Made by a program: the position numbers and the translations under genes. DNA of 64,000 nt from Paramacrobiotus richtersi. Lineage: Eukaryota; Tardigrada; Eutardigrada; Parachela; Macrobiotidae. Of the stretch, positions 47,310 through 58,860 are shown one piece after another. How positions within the stretch are numbered: position 1 is the first letter of the stretch; each line of letters starts with the position of its first letter. The stretch spans positions 1-64,000 of the forward strand of contig JAQGAU010000009.1 in NCBI GenBank assembly GCA_034698045.1, read 5' to 3'. Under the pieces are notes generated by a model. That model saw nothing but the letters and a program-made list of their open reading frames with translations. It ran no database searches and had not been told where the DNA came from.

Positions 47310-48751
47310 CGCGTTTTTGTGTTAGCACTGATGCTAGTCACAGAGGATTTATTTGAAAACTGAATGATCTATTACTATGAAATGCGGGGCTTAGTGAGTG
47401 AATTGCAGATTTGTGTTTCACCACACACGACGAACCTCCAAGATTGAGCCGCTAAAAATCTTGATCGAAATCCTTGCTCGACATAACCTATCACAGAATT
47501 ACTATACAGCGCAGAAAAAATTACACTGCGTAATTTTCTCACTGAACTGCATCAGTATATATGTTCGGGCTTTGAAAGGTTTATACTCAGCTTTTGGATC
47601 ACTTACAGCCGTGTCTGCACGTAAATAATCACAGCACGTACAAGTCGTAGTACACAGGCCACAAACCCCACAGGGAACTGACGAACTGGACGCTGTGCTA
47701 GTAACCTGCTTGAAGTGTTTCCAATACGACACATGTATGTGCAGTTTTTTAATCAACTAGATGTTCCATTTGTATTTTGCGGATCAGTCAGTATATACAC
47801 CCGAGATAGCAAGCACAAGCAAACAATAATAACTGAAGTTGAACCTTTCCTTTTTGATGCATCATACATGCGTGTTGTTTACAAAAACGCTAGTGATATG
47901 GACAGCAATATTTGATACACACGGAATAACAGTGTGTATATCGTCTGCATACTTCCGTGTAATGCGCGAAAAGAACCGTGAATCGAAAATGGAAAATGAC
48001 CGTGACAACCACCTAATCGAATACTTAACCCGTCGCTTTGAGTACGTCTACAAGCAGCGTCCCCGGGCGCCTATAACAAAATACACAGCGAATACTTTCC
48101 TACCATACGATCTAGAAACAGGTTCAATGGGGTCGTGGTGCTGCCCTACGATACCGTCCAGTTGGCATACGATACCCTCCAGTTGGCGAGAAAATTTCCA
48201 TTCAAGAAACTAATTATCCTTGAAATTGTCCACTTCCTCCAATAAGAACCCGAAATATAAGAAGCAGAATCCACACCTGGAGACGCGGCCGCTATAGGAG
48301 TTTCAATATATGATTTTCTCAATATGGCATTGCAGAAGAGGCGCCGGACGGAGAAACTCCTCCCTGAAGTGTAACGCGTACTGTTGGACGGAACAGTAAT
48401 TTTTGATTGGTACATTCAGCTGCGGTAAGGCGTTGTAGCTTATGATATGCACAATTACCCAGAGAGTCCTCTTTTATCTTCTGGTAAGTGAACAGGTCCA
48501 CGAAGGACACCTCGGCAAAGCAGAGGTACACGCAAATATGCAATGAAAGATGGCAGACCGTCTTCTATGGATTATCGCCGCTACCACTAAAACCCCTTAA
48601 GGACCCACAACGGAAAGCCCTGTGTACCTCACCAGCCGTCTGCGTTTTGCCGGGGTCCAGCTGATATGACACACTTCCAGATTGCAGAGGGGCAAAGTGA
48701 GATGAACTATGAGCTGTCAAACCTTGGTGAGATGAGCTGTCAAACCCTTGG
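47310..48751. other. Unassigned interval
   Basis: No recognised gene. An ORF at 47839-48213 forward contains a protein-like piece (RVMREKNRESKMENDRDNHL, IEYLTRRFEYVYKQRPRA) that might be a decayed exon. An 18-base near-repeat (CGATACC[G/C]TCCAGTTGGC) occurs twice near 48150-48185. Confidence 0.35.
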
Positions 48752-48975
48752 TTTTGGCCAATAACGCCGAAGTACCCAGTGCCAGTAAGTCAGTTCAGCG
48801 GACACCGCGATGAACATTTTAGCATCCCTCATGGGACATGGAGCCCAACCATACCACTTTCGTTGTTTTTTTCCAGATAACAGCTTTGTGCCGTACGTGT
48901 TGAAACTGACGTTTGACGATGAGCATCCCAAGACTCCGCCTAAACAGTGTGGCAGCTGGATATGGACGCAGTGTA
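48752..48975 (+). pseudogene. Duplicated exon-intron-exon piece, copy 1
   Basis: Matches 58502-58725 over about 220 bases. Both copies read an exon end (LANNAEVPS), a GTAAGTC donor, an intron of about 100 bases, a TTTTCCAG or TTTTTCCAG acceptor and an exon start (YVLKLTFDDEHPKTPPK here). Copy 1 loses the frame after PPKQ. I do not recognise the protein. The intron is retained, so the duplication was at DNA level. This copy lies about 300 bases before the myosin fragment, but no link is shown. Confidence 0.5.
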
Positions 48976-49270
48976 ACCTCGTTGGGGCCAGGTACCCTTT
49001 ACCTAAAGCAAATTCCACATAAAGAAATTTCTTCGGGCAGCTTTACATAAAGAAAGTTTCAAGGGCCACTTTACATAAAGAAATTCTTACATAAAGAAAG
49101 TTTCATGGGCGACTTCACATACAGAAATTTTGAGATAAAGAAGTTTTGTATGTTCACTTTACATAAAGAAGACCTTAATGAAAATCTAACTTATAGGAGA
49201 TTATCTAACCGTTATCCGAATGGTTTTCGATAACTGAATGCTTATGCATATGAGGTGCATTTTGGATTAC
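48976..49270. repeat. TTTACATAAAGAAA-rich degenerate repeat
   Basis: ACATAAAGAAA-like words recur about every 25-40 bases from 49015 to 49170 (TTCACATAAAG, TTTACATAAAG). This looks like a degenerate minisatellite. Confidence 0.55.
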
Positions 49271-49279
49271 TAATCCCTG

Positions 49280-49866
49280 GCTGCTTTGGCTGTACAACCC
49301 GGACGCCTCGCATATCAAGGATCAAGGCTGCATAAGCGGGGTCGCCCACCTCCTGGAGGGCAACCACAAGTAGCCGGAAACGCAGCGCTGACCACGCGGA
49401 GTATCATCCCCCAGGGCATCGATGTGCAAAGTGCTTCTGTCAAGGGCATCTATGGGCGCATTTTTGTGTGGATCGTCGATAGGATCAACCAGACCATCTG
49501 TGAACCCAAGAAATCTGCAGGACATCAGCGAAATAGTATCGGGGTCTTCGATATCTTTAGCTTTGAGGATTTCGAGCACAACAGGTCAGTGGGCATTGTT
49601 TACATTGTTCGCGAATCTCAGTAGTATACTGATTTGTTTCTTGGTTTTGGCAGTTTTGAGCAGTGTATCAACTTTGCCTATGAGAACTTGCAGCATTTCT
49701 TCGTGTGGCACATTTTCAAGCTGGGCAGGAAGAGTACAACCAAGTGTCCATACAGTGGGGGTAACATTGAGTTCGTGGACAGTCAGTTTTGCCTGGATAT
49801 GATTGCCGCCACACCACTGTGTGCTGTTGCATACTTTGATGAAGAAAGCCGATTTCCCAGAGTAAA
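49280..49866 (+). pseudogene. Myosin VII-like motor-domain fragment
   Basis: Forward frames give LYNPDASHIKDQGCISGVAH with LLEGNHK, then ALTTRSIIPQGIDVQSASVK, GIYGRIFVWIVDRIN and SIGVFDIFSFEDFEHN. After a 69-base intron (49585-49653, GTCAGT...TTTTGGCAG) comes SFEQCINFAYENLQHFF, then NIEFVDSQFCLDMIAATP and YFDEESRFPR. These match the actin-binding and relay-helix part of class VII-like myosin motors. A TAG follows GNHK and there are three or more frame changes, for example in the QEEYNQVSIQWG segment. The ATP-binding P-loop, lever arm and tail are absent. The fragment ends at a GTAAAT donor near 49862. It is a broken host gene piece. Confidence 0.8.
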
Positions 49867-50691
49867 TATTTCGCTTTTAACCTGTACATTTTTGCATGCA
49901 CAAATATTATGGTTACATAGTATCTGAATCTCTGTTATTTTATTTCAATTCCTAGCCCCTCGCTTCTGGTTTCTGGTTCCATTGATTTGATCTTGTCTAC
50001 GTACACTGACTAATGAGCTCTATCGCATAAAGATCAAGAAGTAATAAATAAGTCTGTACGTAAACGTTAAAGCGAAACCAACATGACTGCTCTTCTTCGT
50101 TTTACTACATGGATTTTTGAAAGGCTTGATCCATAAAAGTTACGGCCGATGACCCAATTCACAAACAATTCAAGTTACTGCAAACATATCAATACCTTCA
50201 TACAAACTTTATGAACTTGGCACACTAGTACCGACTGCATTTCCTTGAAGTACAATACAAATTCAGTTTTGTATACTGCAATACTAGCAGTCGGTCTAGC
50301 TTCAGAATACATACGTGTAATTTTCTGCTGCTGGACGAAAGCGCTTTTGTAACGTAAGGATTTGTGACTAAACGTTTGAACAACCAACGGTTCGTCAAAA
50401 ACCATAATCCGCGGAGCCACAAGCCTCTCGGAACATGTTTTCTTTACTATTTGGCACAAAAATCGTCAAATTAACCCAATCGACGGAACATACGCACAAC
50501 TATGGTAGCTTAGTAGCTCCACGTATAATAACTTTTAGAAAAGGAACCTCAGTTTCGGTACGACAGACACGAATCAAGCCAAAGAGCGAAACAAATAGAG
50601 TAAAACAGAACGAAAACAGTTCTTCTCCAGGACACTCTATCGACAGGTCGCAAGCGCACAATTCACCCATAGAACGAGTGCAGGCAACGCA

Positions 50692-51720
50692 TTACATTTC
50701 CTCATACCGATGATCATCTTCATCTTCGTTGGGCATCTTTCCGTCTTTTCCATCCCTCTCATCGTTCTCCCTGATCTTCGGTAAACCGCCTTTAATCGGA
50801 ACAGTCGACTCACCTCCCATATACAGAGCTTCCAATAATTTATCAATCCCCGCAAAAGGAGAAGGGCCGCGTAGTGAAGCATATCTTGTCTTCTTGGTAC
50901 TGGCCGCCACCATCGCGGGGTATTTTGCTCCTACGACATCTAGAACTAACTCCAGGCTCTCTTGACCCGCCAGCTTCCACCCATAACCGTCCCCATTGTG
51001 TCTTCTTGTACTTACCACCTAGTTTCTTTAGAATCTTGAGGTAATTGTTCCGACAAGCAGCGTTACAGTTGAGGATATGCGGAAGGAAGGAGATCACGCA
51101 CAGCTGCACGCTAGTGCATGCTTCATCGAAGATAGATTGGTCCGTGAGTTGGGAAATGTTTGGAGCGGAAATAATCTGAGATAGCTCAGTGCTGATCAGC
51201 TTATCGATGGCTTGTTCCGTTAGATCGGTCAAGTTTTCATCGGTTAGAATGATAACTGGCGATTCAGTTGGTTTCGGTTCTTCTACCGGTCCTGTGTCTT
51301 TCTTTGGTTGTTCTGTTTCTTTTGAAGATTCATTCGGCCTTCTGACTTCTTGGTCACGAGGCCACTTTCAGTGCCTCTGCAGTGAGCATACTCTCGTACT
51401 CGGTCGGGGCTTTCTTATCCAGTCCGTAGATCTTAATCGTCGGGTAGCCAGTGATGTCTAGCTGCTCGGCCAGATTGCGCTCGTCATCGCAGTGCATTGT
51501 CCCGAAGTTGACAGTGCCTTTCAGCTCTGCGGCCACTCTGCTGTGCTCGGGAGCAAACTTCTGGCAGTGGGAGCACCACTGAGCGAAGAACTGACCAGCC
51601 AGACTTCTATGCTCTTTAACACTTTGCCGTTAAAGTTGGCGTTGGTGAGGTTGATAACGTTGTATTTATCGTGATAAAGAGCAACTGGAAAGGGCATAAA
51701 GAAGGATAAAGCAAAAAAGA
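50692..51720 (-). pseudogene. PDIA6: PDIA6 (P5) protein disulfide isomerase, broken copy 2
   Basis: The minus strand reads a hydrophobic start (ALSFFMPFPVALYHDKYNVI), NANFNGKVLKSIEVWLV, then after a one-base loss FFAQWCSHCQK and [40 protein letters not shown]. The lysine-rich linker and nearly all of the second thioredoxin domain are missing (only VIILTDENLT remains). The b domain is better kept than in copy 1: SVQLCVISFLPHILNC, NNYLKILKKLGGKYKKTQWG, then after one frame change SLELVLDVVGAKYPAMVAAS, LLEALYMGGESTVPIKGGLP, with the acidic tail (GKMPNEDEDDHRYEEM) before a stop. The tail lacks a KDEL-type ER retention signal. Active-site WCGHC is WCSHC, as in copy 1. Copies 1 and 2 have lost different parts, so neither is likely to make a working enzyme. 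Confidence 0.85.
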
Positions 51721-51869
51721 TATATATAAAAGGACTTTAGCGTTCCATGTTTTACGCGGAATAAACCATCGGCCAATCGATCGGCGATCTGGCGAAACCA
51801 AAACCAGCTGCCTCGTTTGTACCGATTAAAATAAAGATCGTATATTAGTTATTAATTTTGCTGTCCTCG

Positions 51870-52690
51870 TTTAAATACAAGCATTTGGTAACCAGAGTTT
51901 CTCGAAAATGTTGTCGATCCAGCCCAAATCTGCTAAGACGACGACACGCAAAGTACCAGCAAGATTTTGCTTAGCAACATCAAGACGCGAATTGACACGG
52001 TGTCAAAAGCAGCAAACGTTAATAGTTTTATCCAGATAAACAGTAGTATCCGATGAATACGCATCCTCGGTAAAGATCAAGTGAACATACCGTTCATGCA
52101 TGAACGCAACATCATTTTTCAGCAGCTGTAACTTCGTATCGAGAACATAAATATCAGACTGTAGTAATTCTTTCTCGCAACTAACGGGTTCGTACCGCAG
52201 ATTCCTATTCTGCCACACAAGTTTCTGCAGGATCTTCCCCTTATCACCTGCATCTTTGCGCGAGAGATCCCCTTTGATAAACTGCATCTGCTCGTTAACA
52301 TTCTCGAGCTCCGCGCCATGCATGTCCGCAAAGCCTTCCTCATTCACTCGCTGACGTTCCATTAGAATTTGGCACTTTTTCTGATCTTGAGGAAACTGGC
52401 ACTATGAATAATTCTTCAGTCTTTCAGTTTCTTTGGATATATTTGCTGTGTTAAAGGTCAAACTGGTGCATGACATCACTCTGCCGTTGGGAAATTCTAT
52501 CCAGTTGGTTCTTCGCTGATACAATTCCTTCGCGAATAAAGGCTGCTGGAACAATGTCGCTTTCTCTCGTTTCTCATGATTGGTTGGTAAGTACAGCTTG
52601 GTAAGAAAGATTCGGCGTTCGTCGTTGACCTGTTCCTTCTGGTCATTTGTCATGTGAACCGGTTTGATGGTGGAAATGTCTAGGCCATGT
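51870..52690 (-). pseudogene. Coiled-coil protein, broken copy 2
   Basis: Minus-strand reading gives HMTNDQKEQVNDERRIFLTK, then KELYQRRTNWIEFPNGRVMS, ISKETERLKNYS with a stop, then QRVNEEGFADMHGAELENVN, KILQKLVWQNRNLRYEPVSC and SDIYVLDTKLQLLKNDVAFM. The C-terminal part in another frame reads SRLDVAKQNLAGTLRVVV. It is the counterpart of 21730-22560 and is better preserved in the middle coil. Family unknown; long helical coiled-coil is the only structural statement that can be made. Confidence 0.6.
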
Positions 52691-52848
52691 TCGCGAGCGA
52701 GTATGTCTGTTTCACAGTCGTTTGGAGGAGCTTTTACAGGAAGTGGTGCGAAGGCTGCAGTGGGAGCATTTCCAGGCTTGAACGACAGCGTGGAAGCGGT
52801 TTATATGGTCGAGCGAGTCGAGCGATCAGAGGAAATGGTTGGTTTTGG

Positions 52849-53783
52849 CAGAGAATGAACCGCAACCAGAACGGGATGAAAAGCAGGGCGCCAGCCGCGG
52901 CGCGGGCCAACTTTCAGACATTCTTCTTGAATAGGGAGCGGAGCGGGATATTCTGGACCCGGGGAAGGGGTGGTTCTAGAGATGGCGGGGTTTGCTTCGC
53001 TGCGGGTTGAAAGCGACGACTTTGGTCATTCCATGGCCAGAACTATGGTTCGCGGAAAGTGGATACTTACATGAACTGCGTGGTTGTTAATATCATTGAT
53101 ATTTATATTTTTTTGATGAACGATTCAAGTCAAAGCATTGATGCACCGCACATATGAGCATAAAGCAACAGTGCGTAAATTCGAACTGCGTTGTTAGGAA
53201 AATGAACAGTGGACGGTAAATAACGATGCTTGGTAACGAGATTCCAGTCCTTTGTTTACTTTACGTAGAACCAGTAAGAAACGCAGAAATCGTGCTAACG
53301 ATCAGCAGCCCGTGCGCATCATTTGAATGTACGTATTAACACCAAAACGGGGACTTGACATAGACGACTGCAGCATTGTGCTTTTGGAAAGCTAATGCTT
53401 TGCAATTTTATATTACTAAGAATTTATTTATGAAGCTACGTATTATTTATGCAGTGTGCATGTCACCAATAATTATGATAAAATACCATAATTTACGGAT
53501 CATAACTGTACAGAAACCATGACGGAAATACACTCCCCGTGGTTACTTCTGGAGGCAAAGTAAAAATCACAATTCTATACAAGATATTTGTTATTTCGCA
53601 GAGTTTCGATAAGTATAAGCAAAAAGATGTATTCCAAAAAATATAATGTCTCCTAATTGTAATGAATCTTAATGTACACAAATGCTCGTTGCTACAGGGA
53701 AAATATTACAATACTGTCAGCTGAAATAGATCAAGTTGATCGGGAGCTCTAAGACCCCGTCCAATAGTCTTATAAGCGTCGTA
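52849..53783. other. Unassigned interval
   Basis: No recognised gene. A short stretch at 53605-53675 resembles 23535-23605. Confidence 0.4.
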
Positions 53784-53949
53784 GTCAGTTGTGCCCGATC
53801 AAACGCGAGAAAAGACGCGATTCCACCCATGTGCGCAATGACCGGGGGGGAGGATGATGACTGGAAGAATCCCAGACAGATGGAAAGGGAGGCGGGACGG
53901 CGCACTGACAGAGGAGTGGTTGATAGATGAGTTATTTTTGTTGATAAAT
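53784..53949 (-). repeat. 166-bp dispersed repeat, copy 2 (inverted)
   Basis: Reverse complement of 15583-15748 with few differences. It lies 38 kb from the other copy in inverted orientation. No terminal repeats or coding function are visible. Confidence 0.8.
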
Positions 53950-56806
53950 TATTGTATTAATTCGATGTATTCATAGCATTGTAAGACAAGTTTTTGTTAA
54001 GTTACACTCAGTCAAGTAAATTATGGCAACGCTTAATCCCAAGTTACTGCAATATTCGAAGCTGCGCAAAGGAGAATCTGAGCAGCACACAGTGCCTAGC
54101 GTGGTTTAATACAACCGGTGAGCAGGTGCTCGAAAAGAGCAGTTCATGGTCTTCATGGCCATTTCGTGCGGAATGCGGAACACAGCCCAGGGAAGGCACG
54201 GCTGCATGCGCATACGACGGCCATCTGTGTAATGCGGATACCTTCAATCCGAAAACTGTCAAAACCGAAAATGGTGGTACCAAATCATCCGGACTTGGTC
54301 AATTGGTTGTGTGTCAGAAAAGCATTGGAAGCCTGCCATTTCGTTTCAAATTCAGTGCGCGCAGAACATTGTTTTTGTGGAAGACGACATGACGCTGATG
54401 AATATACGTCAAAAAGTCATGATCCTGTAGCTCTTGCCCACCAGTACCAACTCAGGCGAGCCATATCGAATATGACCCTCACAGGCCTGCCAGATCTAGC
54501 GGTTCTAACACCACCCGATGCCTATCCCCTGGGACGCTCGCCTACTTGGCGCGTTCTCGCGTGGCTGTTATCGCACAAATGTTCGCTCCTCCGTCAGCGA
54601 CCAGGTAATTAGTAATGAAAATCTACGAGGGTACGCCACTCGTGTATTAGGAACCGTGGATAAAGCCGGGGAAACGGAGTGACCAAGAAGATGGTTTTGT
54701 TTCACTGTGTAAATTTGTTGTGATCCAAGGAAGCTTGCTTTCAATAACCACTAGTTATTTGACTGCCATGTATTGGATAGGTTGCTCTGGTTTCCCACAC
54801 TGATGATTATGTAACGCGCTTAATCAAACAGTCAAGCGTTAGATGAGCAAGTCCCTCTTCGCAACCTTCGAACGCCGTCACTCATTCTAAACAAAAGTGC
54901 GCGGCTTCGAATGCATCAGGTACTAAGCAAATGCAGTATCAATTTATGCGTTGCTGGTTAGGTGACTGTTGCTGTTTGTCTCCTAATTTATGCCACCTTG
55001 TTGCACAGCAACTGGATGAAACAAACCAGTGCAGAGAGATCGAGTCTGTTCAAATCCTACCACAATTTACCTAATCTTATCAAAGCGCTGTATTAAGCTT
55101 TCTTCACACAATTTCTGTGAACTGCTAAAGGACGTAAAGTGACGTTAAAGAGAGCGTTCTATAAGTCTATTCAAGTTGAAACACTCTTTTCGACATCCTA
55201 CAAACCATCAGCTGTTGCATATTTTCGCCTCTTTTGACCTTCGTTGTAAAGCCCATCTGATTTGCGTTCTGCTAGATTAATTTTGTCATGATGTGAATGG
55301 TCTCGGTTTCCCGGAGTGTGCCACTTACCATCGACCTGCAACAAACAACAACACCGGAGTTCCACTGACTAGCGGATACAAAATCCTTATAGAATAATAC
55401 CGAAAGTTGTCGTGTTGGGTGGAGTTGATTCTCAAGCACTTGTGCTTTTCACAAGTAATTCTTCAGAAATGATCTTCTACCAGTTATAACATACGTCGAT
55501 TACACTTTAAGCAGCTTGGGATTAGTCATGGAATATGGAGCTACCCGGTGACGGGCTACCAAGCATGTGCAGCATCTGGCGGATTACATGGAAAACACCT
55601 CCTATACCATCACCCGAAATGTATGCCAGTTTGCGTCGTTGTTTTGTGAGTTAGTATGCTGAGCAGAAGACTACAAAGCGAAACATCATCCGAGTGGGAT
55701 GGATGCCGAGCAGAAGACTACAAATGCTTATCAGACCAGACCGTCATGAAAGTTAACAGACACAAACCACTCAAAGACAAGTGTGTGCGGTCAGTCAGAG
55801 CAGCCGGGACAGTAGTATGACATTCAGAAACGAATAGTTATTTTTTTACTCGGCTGAAGCCACCACTTGTGTAAATTCCAAGCTAGTAGTCGGACCGCTT
55901 TATGCCTTAAAGAACAGTTTCCAAGCTCGTTTTTGAAGCGAACTCTCCAGCCATGAGCGAACAGCGCTGATCCGCAAATTTTGAAGCAATTATCCTAATA
56001 ACTTGTAAGAGGAACATCAGTGCCGAACAGCGTTTTTATGCCACACTTAAAAATGTTAGCAATGCGCAAAGAGCACCCCCAATAGTGCAAGCAGTGCGTA
56101 AGCAATAAAACAGTCTTTATGGCTTTCACGGAGTCCGTTAACATGTGGACATTGGGGTTTGCTTTTAAATCCCGAAAGCAAGAACAAGCTTAAACAGGCG
56201 GGCTGGCTGGCCCGTACCGTGTGGTGCAGCTACGTTCAGAACTGTCATCGGGTTATGTGAGCTGAATTTCTTTAACTTTTATTTATTTTATTTTATTTAC
56301 AGAACCCAGTACTGCCACTAGAATCTTGTCCAGAGATCTGAGCTGTTGTTATTCGGTATAGATTATCACATACTGGCAGAAACTCTGGAAATCACGTACA
56401 CCCCTTTTAGAACAAAATACAATGGATCTGGTCCGCACTCCCCAAAACCGGCGTCGTGCCCCACGCGGTCTGGTTGTGGATACGCCGGACTCTGGGGTGA
56501 GGATAAGCCGTATAGTGGAAAAGCTCTACTAGACCGTACTGCGCCAATGATTTCACATTGGTGTAGATCTGTATCTATTTTGGATTCTGTTCGGATGCAT
56601 TCCGCATACAAGTTACGAATGTGGACACGGACCACGGTAAACCAAATCGGAATCATTGGTGCAACACGGTCTAGATAAAACTGTACCATTGTCACGGGGG
56701 GGGGGGGGCGGGTCCTTGGAGAGACAGGACAGTTCTTCAGAATCACTGCCTCAAAGCTTCATTTTTTCCTGTAATGCCCAAAACGACAGCGTAGTTGGGC
56801 AAAACC
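53950..56806. other. Unassigned interval with one moderately long ORF
   Basis: An ORF at 54118-54612 forward (164 codons, opening with GTG; first clear ATG near 54271) reads MVVPNHPDLVNWLCVRKALE and LPDLAVLTPPDAYPLGRSPT, and ends at a possible GTAATT donor. It may be an exon but no family is recognised. The remaining 2.2 kb (54613-56806) has no coding signal I can support. Confidence 0.3.
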
Positions 56807-56970
56807 AGCTGGGCGTTACCAGCTTTGTCAAAATTCACGAGCACTCCAACGTTCTGTATCCACAACTAGACCACATTGCACGACGTCGTCACGGCGAACC
56901 ACATCCACAGCATTGCGCTGCCAGATGAGTGTATACAACGAAATCGTGATTACCCCAGATTTCCTGCCAA
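56807..56970 (+). repeat. About 150-bp dispersed repeat, copy 2
   Basis: Same orientation as 44005-44170, moderate identity. A run of 13 G at about 56696-56708 lies about 100 bases upstream and may be unstable. Confidence 0.6.
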
Positions 56971-57664
56971 TATGTGATAATCTATGGCGACTAGCAACAG
57001 TAAAAATCTCATGACCAGATTTTTGTGACAGTACTAACAAGTAAGTACTGTAAACAAATAATTACAACTCACAGACCGAAGAATGTTTTTAAACGTAACC
57101 GCACCATGTGATACGGGCAGCCAGCCTAGCCTGCCTTTGCAAACTTGTTATTGCTTTCGAGATTTAACAGTATGTCTTGATATTTGTTGTCTCACCGACA
57201 CTATGGCGCGATTTATTCACTTTCTGGCAGCAGCTTGCAACGGGGCGGTACGGGGTCATAACGTGAGTAAATGGCGTAGAAGTAGTCCGAAACGAGGGAA
57301 AAAAAACAGACTGGGGAAAACCACGAAAGATCAACATTCCAGTCAGCATGCTGTCGCATGCTGTATATTTTCCAGCAAACATCTTCTTCGGCAGCATACA
57401 CCCATTCTGAGAAATCGCACGCTTGAAATTGCCAAAAACTACATCATTCTATGCAGGATATACAGGCATATTAGGCATCTGGAAGCGATTACACAGGAAA
57501 CCATACACCATTTGCGGTGTATGTTTTCATTCACAAATTGTTGCTAAATGGTTCCGTTCTAATTGTCCGTTATATGACCAATCATGCATTATATAAGGCT
57601 AACGCATCCTCTGTACAACTCCCTAAACACAAGTATTCTGTAAGCAAAAGAAGTCAATTCAGGT

Positions 57665-57745
57665 ACACTCTGTGTTGTGCTTCCTCAGCAGATACGACCA
57701 GTATCTGCGAGCTTTGCACTGTTCAGAATGTTTTCAGACTTCCCG
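57665..57745 (+). ncRNA. Dispersed hairpin repeat, copy C
   Basis: Begins ACACTCTGTGTTGTGCTTCC as in copy B. Stem GCAGATAC/GTATCTGC gains a C-G pair where the other copies have a T-G wobble, and the CTC/GAG lower stem matches copy A. The downstream end TTTTCAGACT is shared with copy A. Confidence 0.4.
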
Positions 57746-58501
57746 TTCCAGTTTAGTCTCCTGTAACAGTCAACATTTTACGGAACGTGTTTTTACGTGA
57801 TTTTATCTCTATTGTAAAAACCAAAGGATTAGATTCTCAAATCTCCTGCGGCTAGTTCTAATAACGGTGACCTTTTACCCTCATGTTGGCTGCTTCACTG
57901 GATACATAACTGGATACATGAACGCATAAGTGGGTACTAAATCCCACAGTCCGTTAGTTGTGGAAAGCTGTAGCATGTTTATATCTGGGGCAATTGATAC
58001 ATATGCATGGTCTTGGTCTGAAATCCAAGACTCAACGGGTCTTTTCACTGATCCAGAATATTCTGCACCCAATGGCAAACATCTGATATTTGATAAGAGG
58101 ATATTCAGTGTTATTAAGCGTTTTCATCTTTTCTACTGCCAGGAAATGTTGCGACCAAAGGTGCTGTTTCATATCCCTTATACGTTCAACGCGGGCGGGT
58201 TACATAGTATTCTGAAAGTGACATGTGATGCCTCGACTAGTGAACTGGAAGAGGGTCAGCTGGAAATTAATTGAAAGGGAAGAGAATTCTGGCAGCGATC
58301 TTCACGGCCCCCGCTTCTTGCCCGCCCAAATGCATGCCACTGTGTTTTTTGTGCACGCTGGTGAGCGACAGACTGTACAGGGAACAAATGGAGGCCGCCA
58401 AAGAATAAATCACTGCAGCTCGGCCAACTTTGGACATATATTTGCCGTTCTGACTTTACCCTTGTTATTTACTTCGCCTTGTCCTCCTGTCGAACCCGTT
58501 T
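57746..58501. other. Unassigned interval
   Basis: No gene recognised. Two overlapping forward ORFs (57930-58274 and 58225-58563) read partly protein-like but carry no known domain. The second runs into the duplicated exon at 58502. Confidence 0.35.
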
Positions 58502-58860
58502 TCTTGGCCAATAACGCCGAAGTACCCAGTACCAGTAAGTCAATTCAGCGGACACCGCGATGATCATTTTAGCATCCTCATGGGACATGGAGCCCAACCA
58601 TAGCACTTTCGTTGTCTTTTCCAGATAGCAGCTTTGCGCCGTACGTGTTGAAACTGACGTTTGACGATAAGCATCCCAAGACTCCGCCTAAAAACAGTGT
58701 GGCAGCTGGATATACACGCAGTGATCTGGAACCTTTGAGCGGATTTCGGCTTCTTAACCAGGAGTCTGCCGGTTTTACTGGCCATGGATATGAGCGCAGT
58801 TATCAACTTCGTGCCGGTCTTTGACGCACTAACCATGGACCTACCCATGCCAAATAGCCG
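58502..58860 (+). CDS. Unidentified exon pair, copy 2 of the duplicated piece
   Basis: The first exon ends NNAEVPSTS at about 58532, before a GTAAGTCAATTC donor. The acceptor TTTTCCAG lies near 58625. The second exon reads SSFAPYVLKLTFDDKHPKTP and NSVAAGYTRSDLEPLSGF, and the frame continues to 58824. This copy keeps the frame further than 48752-48975, so it is the more likely source. I recognise no family. Confidence 0.4.

Larger units (their letters stand above)
49952..52848. repeat. Segmental duplication, copy 2 of 2
   Basis: Colinear with 19695-22677 in the same orientation. It begins 90 bases after the end of the myosin fragment. Replaced or deleted stretches within it correspond to copy-specific losses described for copy 1. 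Confidence 0.9.
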
